From assembly GCF_042453785.1 (NCBI RefSeq), contig NC_091674.1, positions 29,957,501 through 30,021,500 of the forward strand: a stretch of 64,000 nucleotides of DNA. The letters are read 5' to 3'. Each line of letters starts with the position of its first letter. Within the stretch, counting starts at the first letter, position 1. The DNA comes from Malus domestica. Taxonomy: Eukaryota > Streptophyta > Magnoliopsida > Rosales > Rosaceae. Under the pieces are notes generated by a model that was given only the letters and a program-made list of their open reading frames with translations, was not told the origin of the DNA and did no database searches. Positions 62,881-64,000 of the stretch are shown in pieces. The position numbers and the translations under genes are program-made.

Positions 62881-63515
62881 CTTCAATTCCCAAGGGTTTT
62901 TATATTAACAGCCCACATTAAAATTTAATATTAAATGACTTATTTACTCTACTATGCAATTATAATTTTGACCTTATTAGGTTTAAAAAAAAAAATAAAG
63001 ATTTATAAATACACCCCAAATCACTTTTAGCGTATTATTATTTTCTCAACTATCAAACATGTTGATTAAGAAAAATTGTTTTTGATGAATGGAACACGAA
63101 ATCGATGTTTCAGAAACTTCAAATGAGGTAAGACTTCATAGTTTTCATTGTTTTAGTGATTTCGATGACATCGATAATTATTTAATCTTGCGTTTGCTGC
63201 ATTATTTAAACTTCTATATTCATATTCATCTTTTATTTTCAATTCCTGAAAATAAAAAATGAGTGTTATAAGATTTGAGAAATGTGTGATGTAAAGAAAA
63301 TGTGGGGTGTATGTACAAAATATAAGATGTATATTAAGAATGTGGGGTGTGGGGGTATTATGGGAAAGTAAGTGAGGTGTATTAAGATAATTTTTAACTG
63401 AAAAAACAAATGTGGGGTGTATTAAGTTTGTGAGATTTATTCAATAATTTGTGAGGTGTTAATATAATTAGCAATTCCCTATCATTTATTTTTTTTAATT
63501 TTTACATCTTTCCCA
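62881..63515. other. upstream region of the AMSH1-like gene
   Basis: No gene seen. At 63300-63460 the phrase GTGGGGTGT(A/G) or GTGAGGTGT recurs about seven times, a G-rich loose repeat in the likely distal promoter. Confidence 0.45.
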
Positions 63516-63722
63516 ATGTACCCCCGCGAGACAGTTAGAATTACATCCCCCTTTGCAACGCACCCGTTCTTCACCTCTTTTTCCTCTGAGCACGAAGCCG
63601 CCATTGACGACCTTCCCCCGAGCTTCCATACTCAGAAGCTGGCATCGGAACGAGAAAACCCTAGCTTCTCGATCCCAGAGGATGTTGCGTGTGTAGAAAG
63701 AAAGAAAAAATTGGGAAATTAG
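63516..63722 (+). other. possible upstream ORF in the leader of the AMSH1-like gene
   Basis: An ATG at 63516 opens 68 codons ending only 3 bp before the main ATG. If transcription starts upstream of 63516 this would be a uORF that could limit translation of the main frame. The encoded sequence resembles nothing known to me, and the transcription start cannot be placed. Confidence 0.3.
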
Positions 63723-63725
63723 AAG

Positions 63726-63845
63726 ATGAGGTCGTCGTCTTCTTCCGATAGAATTAACATTGCTGCGAGTGCTCAGAGACTCGATGTCGACAATCGGATT
63801 CCTCTGCGTATTTACTTTCGGATCGCAAACAATGTCCTCAAGCAG
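63726..63845 (+). CDS. AMSH1-like deubiquitinase, first exon only (continues beyond window)
   Basis: Start of a probable JAMM-type ubiquitin thioesterase that works with ESCRT-III in endosomal sorting. Only exon 1 is certain: 40 codons from MRSSSSSDRINIAASAQRLD to NVLKQ, followed by a GT donor at 63846. The stretch AQRLDVDNRIPLRIYFRIAN is the start of the N-terminal MIT-like/USP8-dimerisation region and matches plant AMSH1 (SARRIEVDNR-type) better than AMSH3. The catalytic domain lies outside the window. Arabidopsis AMSH1 (At1g48790) is close to the eS7 and DUF639 genes, which supports the name. Confidence 0.82.
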
Positions 63846-64000
63846 GTTTCACTTCACTCTCTCTCTCCCTCCTTAATTTATCAGCAATTTTGCGAATTAA
63901 ATTTCCATTAATTTAGAATTTAGGTTGGGAATTTCGAATTAATTTTGTTAATTTTACTTATATGGGAGTAGAATTTGGATTTTAGATGCTGCGTTCTGCT

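Overview
The window is nuclear DNA of a flowering plant. Intron-rich genes with GT-AG borders, chloroplast and ER protein families, R2R3-MYB and bHLH factors, and many small inverted-repeat transposons all point that way. Several repeats, above all the one carrying an ORF that starts MSGPSDRRFDLNL and the 'GGTTTGGTA' Tourist-like elements, look like those common in Rosaceae, so apple/pear (Maleae) is my best guess. No marker settles the species.

Layout. 0-11.4 kb: two minus-strand genes, a three-CRM-domain organelle splicing factor (9 coding exons, 826 aa) and a synaptotagmin-like SMP plus three-C2 membrane-tethering protein (14 coding exons, 823 aa). 11.4-19.7 kb: intergenic and transposon-rich. 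It holds a non-autonomous Harbinger element with an ALP1-like transposase remnant, a Mutator-type MITE with a solo LTR inside it, and a Tourist-like MITE. 19.7-25.1 kb: a one-exon VQ-motif gene (+) converges on a DUF639 membrane-protein gene (-, 9 exons, 693 aa). 26-32 kb: a 3-kb solo LTR, probably chromovirus-like, and a decayed SKIP35/ankyrin-like pseudogene. 33.9-35.3 kb: a BEE1/BEE3-type bHLH gene (-, 264 aa). 36-43 kb: MITEs and a 4-kb repeat module with an LTR-like end, internal repeats, an uninterrupted 224-aa ORF of unknown function and a very recent 446-bp tandem duplication. 45.4-46.7 kb: an R2R3-MYB gene of subgroup 20 (+). 49.8-51.5 kb: ribosomal protein eS7 (+). 52.1-57.9 kb: a M50B-type membrane peptidase gene (-) and a receptor-like cytoplasmic kinase gene (-), with a broken copy of the kinase's last exon beyond the peptidase gene. 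58-63.5 kb: intergenic MITEs and short tandem duplications. 63.7 kb: first exon of an AMSH1-like deubiquitinase (+), which runs off the window.

The genes are not an operon. What unites them is old gene order. As I recall the Arabidopsis map, the first four genes match At3g18390-At3g18370-At3g18360-At3g18350, while DUF639, eS7 and AMSH1 match At1g48840, At1g48830 and At1g48790. The window therefore looks like one ancestral block later divided between two Arabidopsis segments. All exon coordinates below were worked out by eye from frame, splice sites and protein similarity; in each multi-exon gene the exon lengths sum to a whole number of codons.
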